Origin: Solwaraspora sp. WMMA2065
Lineage (GTDB): Bacteria; Actinomycetota; Actinomycetes; Mycobacteriales; Micromonosporaceae
Assembly (NCBI RefSeq): GCF_030345075.1
Contig: NZ_CP128361.1
Location: 3,224,001 to 3,288,000 of the forward strand
DNA: 64,000 nucleotides
Direction of reading: 5' to 3'
Below, one piece after another: positions 26,344 to 35,064 of the stretch. The translations under genes and the position numbers were made by a program. The notes under the pieces are model-generated. The model was not told the DNA's origin. It saw only the letters and a list, made by a program, of their open reading frames with translations, and made no database searches. Position 1 is the first letter of the stretch. Each line of letters starts with the position of its first letter.

Positions 26344-28413
26344 TCAGGCCGGCTGGCGTTCCCTGCGGTGAATGTCCATCCGGCCACGACCGAACGCGTC
26401 GATATGGCCCCACCTGCCGGGAATGTCCAATAGTTCGATCCGGCCCATGCTGATCGGCAACGCCGGGTCGACCACCAGGTGCTCACCCTGCGGCTCCAGG
26501 CCGAGCAGGGTCCGCAGCAGCAGCAGGGTGGCCCCGGTCGACCAGGCCTGCGGGCTGCAGGAGGTCGGATACTCCACCGGATACTTGGTCAGCGCCCGGT
26601 CGTAGCCGCCGAACGCCTCCGGCAGCCGGCCGTTGAAGTACTGCGCGGCGTTGATGATCCCGTCGGCGATCCGGGCCGACTCCTCGACGAAGCCGTACTT
26701 GCGCAGGCCCCAGGCGATGAACGAGTTGTCGAACGGCCAGACCGTGCCGACGTGGTAGCCGATCGGATTGAACCGGCCCTCCCCCTCGGCAAGGGTCCGC
26801 ACCCCCCAGCCGGAGAACATCCGCGGGCTGACCAGGTGCTTGGCGATCTTCTTGGCCTTGCCGGCATCGACGATGCCGCTCCACAGCAGGTGGCCTATGT
26901 TCGACGACAACGCGTCGACCTGGCCGCCCTCCGGGTCCAGCGCGAGCGCGAAGTACTCCCCGTCGGCGACCCAGAAGTCCCGGTTGAACCGATGTTTCAG
27001 GTCGGCCGCCTCCCGCTCCAACTGGTCGGCGTACCCCGGGTCGTGCCAGATCTCGCGGGCCAGCCGGGCGCCGCGCATCTTGGCGTCGTACGCGTACCCC
27101 TGCAGCTCACAGGTCGCCCGGGGGTAGCCGGGCAGCCGGCCGTCGCGGTAGCAGATCGCATCCCAGGAGTCCTTCCAGCACTGGTTCTCCAGCCCGGTCT
27201 CCTCGTTGCGCCGCTCGTACCACAGGTAGCCGTTATTGAGCAGATCACCGTAGGTGTCGATCCAGCACAGCGCCTGCCGGGCCTCGACCTCCAAGGCCCG
27301 GACCAGCTTGACGTCGCCGCTCCACCGCTCGTACTCGTCGAGCAGCACGACGAACAGCGGGGTCGAGTCGGCTGCTCCGAAGTACGGAGTGTGCGGCTGC
27401 TCCTCGAAGGCCGACGACTCGCCGTACCGGATCTCGTGCAGGATCTTTCCCGGTTCCTCGTCCCGGAAGTCGTCGAGCTTGCTGCCCTGCAACCCGCCGA
27501 GCAGCCGCAGGGTAGACGCCGCCAGCTCCGGAGCGAACGGCAATGCCTGCAGGCTGGTGAAGATGCTGTCCCGGCCGAACATGGTGGCGAACCACGGCAC
27601 ACCGGCGGCCGGCACCGACTGGCCGGCCAGCGACAACGGGGTGTAGCGCAGCGCGGCCAGATCCACCAGGCTCCGCCGGTACGTCGACGCGAGCGGCTCA
27701 CACTCGCAGGACAGCCGGGGTGCCCGGGCGATCCACTCGTCCAGTTCCCGGCGCATCTCCGGCTTGGCCCGGTCGAAGTGCTGACCGAGCATCCCTTCGC
27801 GCAGGTCACGACCGTCCGGACCGATCGCGGTGGTCTTCACCTTGATGTGGGTGACCCACCGGCCGTGCGGCTCGACGACGATGGTGAAGCTGAGTCCGTG
27901 CTCGTCGATCGCCGCCGGCTCGCTGCTGGAGATGACCGTCTCCCGGTGGAAGCTCTCCCGCTGGTAGCCGAGCCGCAGGCAGTCCCGGTCGACGTGGGCG
28001 TAGTGCTTGCCGACCTTGTTCCGGACGTCCTTGATCTCGAACAGGTCGGCGAAGTCACTGCCCGCCTCCAGCCGGACTTTCAGCTCCACCGGCTCCTGGG
28101 CATGGTTGAGAATGGTAATTTCCTCGTCGAAGCTGCCGCCCACCCAGCGCTGCCGGATCACCGACATCTCGGCATCGACGTAGTGGGTCGGCTCGCCGGG
28201 CACCAGGAAAAACCGTGCCTCGAAGTACTGCAGGTCATCGACCGACAGTGAGGACAACCGCTCACCGTCAATGGTCAGCTGCCACTTCGACAGGAACCGG
28301 GTGTCGAACGAGAACAGCCCGGTGGGTGCCGCCGGAGAGGCGTCGATGTCGCCCTGACTGTCACTGACCACGAAGGTGTTACCGTCCAGGATACTGACCA
28401 TTCCCTCGGTCAT
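26344..28413 (-). CDS. Glycogen-debranching-enzyme-like glycoside hydrolase (amylo-alpha-1,6-glucosidase family)
   Basis: 689 aa, ATG at 28413. N-terminal beta-sandwich domain (about 10-230: ILDGNTFVVSDSQGDI, FDTRFLSKWQL) and a C-terminal (alpha/alpha)6 barrel. The barrel has GVPWFATMFGRDSIFTSLQ, CWKDSWDAICYRDG (acidic catalytic region) and YHVGTVWPFDNSFIAWGL. This two-domain layout is that of bacterial GDE_N_bis/GH-like proteins, which act on glucosyl or trehalose-like sugars. It starts inside the stop of the SCP2-like gene (4-nt overlap), so the two are co-translated. Specificity is not deducible from sequence. Confidence 0.88.
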   Translation of the reverse strand: MTEGMVSILDGNTFVVSDSQGDIDASPAAPTGLFSFDTRFLSKWQLTIDGERLSSLSVDDLQYFEARFFLVPGEPTHYVDAEMSVIRQRWVGGSFDEEITILNHAQEPVELKVRLEAGSDFADLFEIKDVRNKVGKHYAHVDRDCLRLGYQRESFHRETVISSSEPAAIDEHGLSFTIVVEPHGRWVTHIKVKTTAIGPDGRDLREGMLGQHFDRAKPEMRRELDEWIARAPRLSCECEPLASTYRRSLVDLAALRYTPLSLAGQSVPAAGVPWFATMFGRDSIFTSLQALPFAPELAASTLRLLGGLQGSKLDDFRDEEPGKILHEIRYGESSAFEEQPHTPYFGAADSTPLFVVLLDEYERWSGDVKLVRALEVEARQALCWIDTYGDLLNNGYLWYERRNEETGLENQCWKDSWDAICYRDGRLPGYPRATCELQGYAYDAKMRGARLAREIWHDPGYADQLEREAADLKHRFNRDFWVADGEYFALALDPEGGQVDALSSNIGHLLWSGIVDAGKAKKIAKHLVSPRMFSGWGVRTLAEGEGRFNPIGYHVGTVWPFDNSFIAWGLRKYGFVEESARIADGIINAAQYFNGRLPEAFGGYDRALTKYPVEYPTSCSPQAWSTGATLLLLRTLLGLEPQGEHLVVDPALPISMGRIELLDIPGRWGHIDAFGRGRMDIHRRERQPA

Positions 28414-28841
28414 TGCTCAGTCCTCTCCCGCCGGGCGAACGCGCGTGGGTCGTGGGAACCGGGTGGGCCGGGCATCATCCGCTCGATCAGGATCAGCAGG
28501 CGAAGATCGCCGAGCACCATGATGTCGCCGCGTAACATCGCCGCCATCGGGTTGATCTCGCCCCGGGCCATCCCTTCGAAGACCTCCTGATCGGTACGCA
28601 GCACGCTCTCTGCGTCCCGCTGCTCGCGCACCAGGCTGGCCCGGCCGTCATCGAAGGTGACGAACCAGTAGTCCACCTGTTCGTCGTGTGCCAGGTCGAA
28701 CCGCACCGTCCCGGAGATCTGCCGCAGCAGCGCCGCGTTCTCCTTCTGGCCGAGGCGGTCGAAGAACTCCCGCGTCGCCGGCATCGGTTCACGCGCCGAG
28801 GCCGTCCGTGTGGTCTGCGCCCGCTGCGTCGTCTGCGGCAT
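28410..28841 (-). CDS. SCP2-like sterol/lipid-transfer domain protein
   Basis: 143 aa; ATG at 28841 with GGAGGGAG at good spacing (an ATG at 28898 lacks one). SCP2 fold: an amphipathic helix (FFDRLGQKENAALLRQ), strands TVRFDLAHDEQVDYWFVTFDDG, the SVLRTDQEVFEGMARGEINP segment and the hydrophobic closing helix DLRLLILIERMMPG. SCP2 proteins bind lipids or acyl-CoA in a hydrophobic tunnel. It is coupled to a debranching-enzyme-like glycosidase by ATGA overlap, an unusual pairing that may point to glycolipid or glycoside metabolism (inference). Confidence 0.85.
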   Translation of the reverse strand: MPQTTQRAQTTRTASAREPMPATREFFDRLGQKENAALLRQISGTVRFDLAHDEQVDYWFVTFDDGRASLVREQRDAESVLRTDQEVFEGMARGEINPMAAMLRGDIMVLGDLRLLILIERMMPGPPGSHDPRAFARRERTEQ

Positions 28842-28949
28842 GATCCGCTCCCTCCACCCAGTGGCAGGGTCGCGGCCGATCGGGTGGTACGGCATCACCC
28901 GTACCGGGTGAAGCCGGCCCGGGTGTCAGGGCAGAGCTCCGGTACCCGG

Positions 28950-29612
28950 TCAGTCGGCGGAGATGCCGTACGCAGTCCAGCCCCGGTCGCGGAACCCGGC
29001 GGCCGAGGCCACCTTCGCCGACGCGGCGTTGCCCACCGCGTGCAGGTAGGTGGGGACGGCGCCGCCGTCGAGCACCCGACGGGCGGCCTGGGCGACCAGC
29101 CGGCGGGCCAGACCACGATCACGGGCCGCCGGTACGGTGCCGACCGCGATCTCCTGGCCGTGCGCGCCGTGCCGCTTCAGCCCGACCCCGGCCAGGAACG
29201 TCCCCTCGGCGTCCCGGGCGACCAGCACCGGGTTGGTGAACTGCCGCAGCCAGGGCGGCAACGACTCGTCAGCGGAGTCGATCCAGTCCCCGGCGTCGGG
29301 CAGCGGCGCCGGCGCCAGACAGTACCGGAACACGGTGCGCTGCGCCCGCCAGCCAGGACGGCCGACCGCGGTGGGCAACTTGGCCAGCAGATCGGTGAGC
29401 GGCAGGTCGGTCAACGCGCGTACCGCCTCGACCTTGTCGGGTGGCACGGACAGCACCGCGCCGCCGGGCGCCCCGACGCCGACCACCGGATGGGGTCGGC
29501 CGTCCCAGCCCGGTCGAATCCGCCGCTCCGAGCCGACCACCTGCAACGCCCGGCCGGCCGGCCACTGGCCCAGCCAGCTGACCAGATGATGGTAGAGACG
29601 CTTGTCCAGCAT
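28950..29612 (-). CDS. GNAT-family N-acetyltransferase
   Basis: 220 aa from the ATG at 29612 (AGGAGG upstream). The N-terminal half (about 1-110) is a GNAT-associated module seen in FR47-like proteins; the catalytic half has VLVARDAEGTFLAGVG, AVGTVPAARDRGLARRLVAQAA (acetyl-CoA loop), and the closing YLHAVGNAASAKVASAAGFRD with the AGF ending. The target is unknown. Single gene between the glycosidase operon and glutamate dehydrogenase. Confidence 0.85.
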   Translation of the reverse strand: MLDKRLYHHLVSWLGQWPAGRALQVVGSERRIRPGWDGRPHPVVGVGAPGGAVLSVPPDKVEAVRALTDLPLTDLLAKLPTAVGRPGWRAQRTVFRYCLAPAPLPDAGDWIDSADESLPPWLRQFTNPVLVARDAEGTFLAGVGLKRHGAHGQEIAVGTVPAARDRGLARRLVAQAARRVLDGGAVPTYLHAVGNAASAKVASAAGFRDRGWTAYGISAD

Positions 29613-29748
29613 CCTGCCTGCCTCCTGCCGTACGGGACGGCCGGCGCGCCGCCCTGATGGAGAAGCCGTTCCCCGCCCGGACATGCCGCTATCTCGAAGT
29701 GCCGCTGTCTGCCCTGCCGAAAGTATGCAGCTTTTCCGGCCGATGTGG

Positions 29749-32700
29749 TCAGTTGGCCGAAGATGTGCGAACCAGTGTCCGGATCTGGCGCAGCAGCACC
29801 GACAATGCTGCGAGGTCGGCCGGCGAGTGGGCGAAATCCTCCATCGCCCGCCGTACCCGGGCCACCGCGCTGGCGTTGTCCTGCTCCCACTGTTCGGCCC
29901 GGTCCTGCACCGCCACCTCGCCCGGGGTGGCGGTGAGCACCTCGACGGTGAGCGCCGCCAGCGCGGCGTACAGGTCGTAGCGCAGCGCGGTGCGGGCCAG
30001 CGTCTGCCAGCGGTCCCCCCGGGGCAGCAGCGAGATCTTGCTCAGCAGCCAGTCGACCCGGAACCGTTCGGACAGCATGAAGTACACCGAGGCGACCTCG
30101 GTGACGTCACAGCCGGTGTCGGCGGCGGTCTCCACCACGTCGAGCAGCCCGAAGCTGTACATGATCCGAGTGGCCCGATCGGCGAGATCCGGCGGCAGGC
30201 CGCGACCGGTCATGGTGTCGACGTGGGCCCGCAGCGACTCCCGCTCGTCGCCCCGGAAGTAGTCGCCCAGCTCCGGCAGCAGCCGCGACACCCCGTCGCG
30301 CAGCCGGGCGGTCTCCCCTGGCACGTCCAGCGGGGACTTGCGGTTGGTGACCAGCCAGCGGACAGCCCGGTCCAGTAGTCGCCGGCTCTCCAGATAGACC
30401 GATACCTGCGCGGCGGTGCCGACCACGTTGTCCAGCGCGTCGATGTCTGCCCACAGCGTGTCGAGCCCGAACACGTCGCGGACCACCACGTAGGCCCGCA
30501 GCACGTCGGCCGCCGACGCTCCGGTCTCCTCCATCGTCCGGTAGACGAAGGACATGCCACCCCGGTTGACCGCCTCGTTGACCAGGCTGGTCACCACGAT
30601 CTCCCGGCGCAGCTGGTGGTCGGTCATCCGGGCGGCGTACCGCTCGCGCAGCGGGGTCGGGAAGTAGTTGGCCAGCACCCGGTCGGTCCACGCCTCGTCG
30701 GGCAGCCCGTCGGCCAGCACCTGTCCCTCGATGGAAATCTTGGCGTAGGCGAGCAGCACCGCGAACTCGGGCAGGGTCAGCCCGTCGGCGCCGGCACGGA
30801 TCCGCTCGGCCAGATCCTCGTCGGACGGCAGCGCCTCCAGCTCCCGGTCCAGCTGCCCCGACTGTTCCAGGTCGGTGATCATCCGCCGGTGCACCGGCAG
30901 CAGCGGACGCGCCTGCGCGCAGGCGTTGGCCAGGGCCCGCGCCTGGTCGTAGTTGTCCCGCAGCACCAGCGCGGCGACCTCGTCGGTCATCTCGGCGAGC
31001 AGGGCGTCGCGCTGCGGCACGGTCAGCTCCCCGTCGGCCACCGCACCACCCAGCAGGATCTTGATGTTGACCTCGTGGTCGGAGCAGTCCACCCCGGCCG
31101 AGTTGTCGATGAAGTCGGTGTAGATCCGCCCGCCGGCGATCGCGTACTCGATCCGGCCCCGCTGGGTGAGCCCCAGGTTGCCGCCCTCGCCGACCACCTT
31201 CGCCCGCACCGACCGGCCGTCGACCCGGATCGCGTCGTTGGCCTTGTCGCCGGCGTCGACGTGCGACTCGCCGGAGGCCTTGACGTAGGTGCCGATGCCG
31301 CCGTTGAACAGCAGGTCCACCGGGGCGCGCAGGATCGCCCGGATCAGCTCCGGCGGGGAGAGCAGGTCGACCCCGTCGTCGAGGCCGAGCGCCGCGCGGA
31401 CCTGCCAGCTGACCGGCACCGACTTGGCAGTACGCGGGTACACCCCACCGCCGGCTGAGATCAGCCCGGTGTCGTAGTCGGCCCACGACGACCGGGGCAG
31501 GTCGAACAGCCGCCGCCGCTCGGCGTACGAGGTGGCCGGGTCCGGGTCCGGGTCGAGGAAGATGTGCCGGTGGTCGAAGGCGGCGACCAGCCGGACGTGT
31601 TCGGACAGCAGCATGCCGTTGCCGAACACGTCACCGGACATGTCACCGATGCCGACCACCGTGAAGTCCTGCCGTTGGACGTCCACCCCCAGTTCCCGGA
31701 AGTGCCGCTTGACCGACTCCCAGGCGCCCCGCGCGGTGATGCCTATCTTCTTGTGGTCGTAGCCGGCCGACCCGCCGGAGGCGAACGCGTCGCCCATCCA
31801 GAAGCCCCGGGAGATCGAGATCGCGTTGGCCACATCGGAAAAGGTCGCGGTGCCCTTGTCTGCGGCGACCACCAGGTACGGGTCGTCGCCGTCGTGGCGC
31901 ACCACCCGTTGCGGCGGCACGATCTGCCCGGCGACGATGTTGTCGGTGACGTCCAGCAGACCGGAGATGAACTGCTGGTAGCAGGCCACCCCCTCGGCCT
32001 GGGCCGCCTCCCGGTCCGGTGGCTCGGCCGCCGCCCGGCCGCGTGCCGTACCACCGGGCTGCTTCACCACGAAGCCGCCCTTGGCACCGACCGGCACGAT
32101 CACCGCGTTCTTCACCATCTGCGCCTTGACCAGGCCGAGCACCTCGGTACGGAAGTCCTCCCGCCGGTCCGACCAGCGCAGCCCGCCCCGGGCGACCTCA
32201 CCGAAGCGCAGGTGCACGCCCTCGAACCGGGGCGAGTAGACGAAGATCTCGTACGCCGGCCGGGGCGCCGGCAGGTCCGGGACGGCCTGCGGGTCGAGTT
32301 TGATCGCCACGTACGGGACCGGGCGGCCGTCGGCGCCCCGCTGGTAGAAGTTGGTCCGCAGGGTGGCCAGGATCAGCGTCAGGTAGCTGCGCAGGATCCG
32401 GTCCTGGTCGAGGCTGTCCACCTCGTCGAAATGGCGGCCGATCACGGCGACCAGTTCCTGGCCGCGCCGGCGGCGGCGCTCATCGTCGACGTCGGGCCCC
32501 GGCGCGAACCGGGTCTCGAAGAGTTGGATCAGCAGCGCGGCGATCGCCGGGTAGGCGACGAAAGTGGACTCCATGTACTCCTGGGAGAAGACCGCGCCGG
32601 CCTGGCGCAGGTACTTCGCGTACGCCCGCAGCACTACCACCTGCCGCCAGGTCAGCCCGGCGCGCAGCACCAGCTCGTTGAGGCCGTCGATCTCCGCCTC

Positions 32701-34815
32701 ACCGCGCCAGGCCGCCGAGAACGCGTTCTCCACGTGCGGCCGAACCTCGGCCATCGCTCGGGCGCCGACCGGCAGCCGCAGCCCGAAGTCGTACAGGTAG
32801 ATCCGCTGGTCGACCCGGTCGATCTCGTACGGCCGTTCGTCGATCACCTGCACACCGAGAGAGTGCAGCACCGGCAGCACATCGGACAGCACCATCGGTT
32901 CGCCGTACCGGTAGACCTTGAACCGCACGTCCCGCTCGTCGACCCCGGTACCGCCGGGTGGCCGGAACAGGTGCATCTCCAGCTGGCCGGGCTCCTCCAG
33001 CAGTTCCAGCTTGGCCAGGTCCTGAACCGCCTCGTACGCGGTGTGCTCCTCCTTGTACCCCTCCGGGTAGGCGTCGGCGTACCGCCGGTGCAGTGACTTG
33101 GCCGACTCGTCGCCCAGCTTGCGTTCCAGCACCAGCCGGAAGTCGTCCTCCCACAGCCGGGTGGCCTCGGCGAGCAGTTCAGCGAGCCGGTCCGGGTCCA
33201 GCTCGACGGGGGGCGACGCCGGGTCGGTACGCACGATGAAGTGCACCCGGGCCAGCATCGACTCGGTGACCCGGGTGGTGTAGTCGACGCCGACCCCGTT
33301 GAGCTCGCGCAGCAGGATCTGCTGCATCCGCAGCCGGTTGTGCGTGGTGAACCGGTCCCGGGGCAGGTAGATCAGGCAGGACAGGAACCGCCCGTACCCG
33401 TCGGAGCGCAGGAACAGCCGCAACTGCCGGCGGCCGGCCATCCGCAGCACCCCGAGTACGGCGTGGTAGAGGTCGTCGGTGCGGATCTGGAACAGCTCGT
33501 CGCGCGGGTAGGTCTCCAGGATCTGCAGCAGGTCCTTGCCGGAGTGGCTACGCGGGCTGAGCCCGGAGCGTTCCAGCACCTCGGCGACCTTGCGCCGGAC
33601 CACCGGCAGCTCCTGCACACTGGTCCGGTACGCGGCGGTGGAGAACAGCCCGAGGAACCGGCGCTCGCCGACCACCGCCCCGGCCGAGTCGAAGACCTTG
33701 ACGCCGACGTAGTCGAGGTAGGCGGCCCGGTGCACGGTGGCCCGCGAGTTGGCCTTGGTGATGATCAGCAGCCGCTGTTCCAACGCCTTCGCCGCCGCCT
33801 GCGGGGTCATCGAGGTGAGCGGGCGCGGCCGGGTCTGGTCCTGGCGCAGGATGCCGAGCCCGGAACCGAGCACCGCGACCAGCGCCTTTTCCCCGTCTCC
33901 GCTGTCGACCAGCCGGTACTCCCGGTAGCCGAGGAAGGTGAAGTGGTCGTCGGCCAACCAGCGCAGCAGCTCGACCGAGTCGGTGAGGTCCTTCTCCGGC
34001 ACCGGCGGCGCTTCGGGTGACCCGGGCTCGGCCCGGTCGAGTTCGTCGGCCAGGACCAGGGCCCGCTGGCGCATCCGGGGCCAGTCCTCCACCGCTTCCC
34101 GCACGTCGGTGAGGACCCGCTGCAGGTCACGGCGCAGCCGGTCCAGGTCGCCGGCGATCCGGATCGGGTCGATCTCGATCCGGATCCAGCTCTCCACCAG
34201 GTCGCCGTCGATCGCGTCGTCCGGCTCGACGTCGGCCGCCACCTCGGTGAGCTGGCCGAGTGGTTCGCGGCGGACCACCACCAGCGGGTGCACCAGCAGA
34301 TGGACGTCGAAGTGCCGTTCGGCCAGCAGCGCGGTCACCGAGTCGACCAGGAACGGCATGTCGTCGGTGACGATCTCGACGACCGTGTACGGCCGGCCGT
34401 CGCCGGGCGGGGTCAGCCGCAGTTTCAACTCGCCGGGCAGCCGGTGCCCGGCCAGCTCCCGGTGCGCCCGGGCGGCGTCGAGCATTTCCTGCGGACGGCA
34501 GCCGACCAGCTCCTCGTCGGCGGCGAACCGCCAGAACCGGTCCACCAGGCAGGCGGCGTCGTGGTCGGTGTCGGCCAGCGACACCGCCTGGGCGATCAGC
34601 CGCTCGGCGCTGGGCATCGGTTCGTCGTACCCGGTGTCGTCGGTGTCGTCGACCACGGCGGCCAGCGCCGACTCCGGCGGCGCGAAGGTCTGGAGGTCGA
34701 ACACCTCGTCCGGATCCAGCTCGGACTGGCGGTGCGGCCCGGCGCTCTGCCGGCGACCCTGCCCGTCACCGCCCGAGGCCTGGCGTTTCGACTTCGTGAC
34801 CGGACGGCGGTTCAT
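29749..34815 (-). CDS. Large NAD-dependent glutamate dehydrogenase (GDH-180 class)
   Basis: 1688 aa from the ATG at 34815, with GAGGGGAG upstream. The family's usual length is about 1600-1700. N-terminal ACT-like/regulatory regions fill about 1-650 (VVEIVTDDMPFLVDSV; FLGYREYRLV). The catalytic core lies at about 700-1250: GEVARGGLRWSDRREDFRTEV, the lysine motif PVGAKGGFV, then DGDDPYLVVAADKGTATFSD and GIGDMSGDVFGNG (dinucleotide fold). A long C-terminal helical part follows. Oxidatively deaminates glutamate to 2-oxoglutarate and ammonia for carbon/nitrogen balance. Residues 1-30 are Arg/Gln/Ser-rich. Confidence 0.96.
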   Translation of the reverse strand: MNRRPVTKSKRQASGGDGQGRRQSAGPHRQSELDPDEVFDLQTFAPPESALAAVVDDTDDTGYDEPMPSAERLIAQAVSLADTDHDAACLVDRFWRFAADEELVGCRPQEMLDAARAHRELAGHRLPGELKLRLTPPGDGRPYTVVEIVTDDMPFLVDSVTALLAERHFDVHLLVHPLVVVRREPLGQLTEVAADVEPDDAIDGDLVESWIRIEIDPIRIAGDLDRLRRDLQRVLTDVREAVEDWPRMRQRALVLADELDRAEPGSPEAPPVPEKDLTDSVELLRWLADDHFTFLGYREYRLVDSGDGEKALVAVLGSGLGILRQDQTRPRPLTSMTPQAAAKALEQRLLIITKANSRATVHRAAYLDYVGVKVFDSAGAVVGERRFLGLFSTAAYRTSVQELPVVRRKVAEVLERSGLSPRSHSGKDLLQILETYPRDELFQIRTDDLYHAVLGVLRMAGRRQLRLFLRSDGYGRFLSCLIYLPRDRFTTHNRLRMQQILLRELNGVGVDYTTRVTESMLARVHFIVRTDPASPPVELDPDRLAELLAEATRLWEDDFRLVLERKLGDESAKSLHRRYADAYPEGYKEEHTAYEAVQDLAKLELLEEPGQLEMHLFRPPGGTGVDERDVRFKVYRYGEPMVLSDVLPVLHSLGVQVIDERPYEIDRVDQRIYLYDFGLRLPVGARAMAEVRPHVENAFSAAWRGEAEIDGLNELVLRAGLTWRQVVVLRAYAKYLRQAGAVFSQEYMESTFVAYPAIAALLIQLFETRFAPGPDVDDERRRRRGQELVAVIGRHFDEVDSLDQDRILRSYLTLILATLRTNFYQRGADGRPVPYVAIKLDPQAVPDLPAPRPAYEIFVYSPRFEGVHLRFGEVARGGLRWSDRREDFRTEVLGLVKAQMVKNAVIVPVGAKGGFVVKQPGGTARGRAAAEPPDREAAQAEGVACYQQFISGLLDVTDNIVAGQIVPPQRVVRHDGDDPYLVVAADKGTATFSDVANAISISRGFWMGDAFASGGSAGYDHKKIGITARGAWESVKRHFRELGVDVQRQDFTVVGIGDMSGDVFGNGMLLSEHVRLVAAFDHRHIFLDPDPDPATSYAERRRLFDLPRSSWADYDTGLISAGGGVYPRTAKSVPVSWQVRAALGLDDGVDLLSPPELIRAILRAPVDLLFNGGIGTYVKASGESHVDAGDKANDAIRVDGRSVRAKVVGEGGNLGLTQRGRIEYAIAGGRIYTDFIDNSAGVDCSDHEVNIKILLGGAVADGELTVPQRDALLAEMTDEVAALVLRDNYDQARALANACAQARPLLPVHRRMITDLEQSGQLDRELEALPSDEDLAERIRAGADGLTLPEFAVLLAYAKISIEGQVLADGLPDEAWTDRVLANYFPTPLRERYAARMTDHQLRREIVVTSLVNEAVNRGGMSFVYRTMEETGASAADVLRAYVVVRDVFGLDTLWADIDALDNVVGTAAQVSVYLESRRLLDRAVRWLVTNRKSPLDVPGETARLRDGVSRLLPELGDYFRGDERESLRAHVDTMTGRGLPPDLADRATRIMYSFGLLDVVETAADTGCDVTEVASVYFMLSERFRVDWLLSKISLLPRGDRWQTLARTALRYDLYAALAALTVEVLTATPGEVAVQDRAEQWEQDNASAVARVRRAMEDFAHSPADLAALSVLLRQIRTLVRTSSAN

Positions 34816-35064
34816 TGGCGCAGACTCCCCTCGGCCCCACCACGCTGTGGGGTCAACCTCGGCCAAGCCTATTCCTCCCGGATCGTCGTTCCGCCGGCAC
34901 ACCGGCCCCCTGTCGTCGGCTTGGCGACACCGTTTGACCACGTCGTGTGATATGCCCTGGACGAAACGGGACAGCGGTTCATCCGGTACCCCGAGGGACA
35001 GCGGTCCATGCGCGCACGTACTACCGTTCCGGTGTCCGCCATGCGTCCGGAAGGGGGCCGTCGC

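Noticed and set aside
29613-29748. Small gene between GNAT and glutamate dehydrogenase
   Set aside because: Only short frames without ribosome site; ordinary intergenic sequence.
31564-33096. 510-aa plus-strand frame inside glutamate dehydrogenase
   Set aside because: Entirely antisense to a strongly conserved gene and without motifs.
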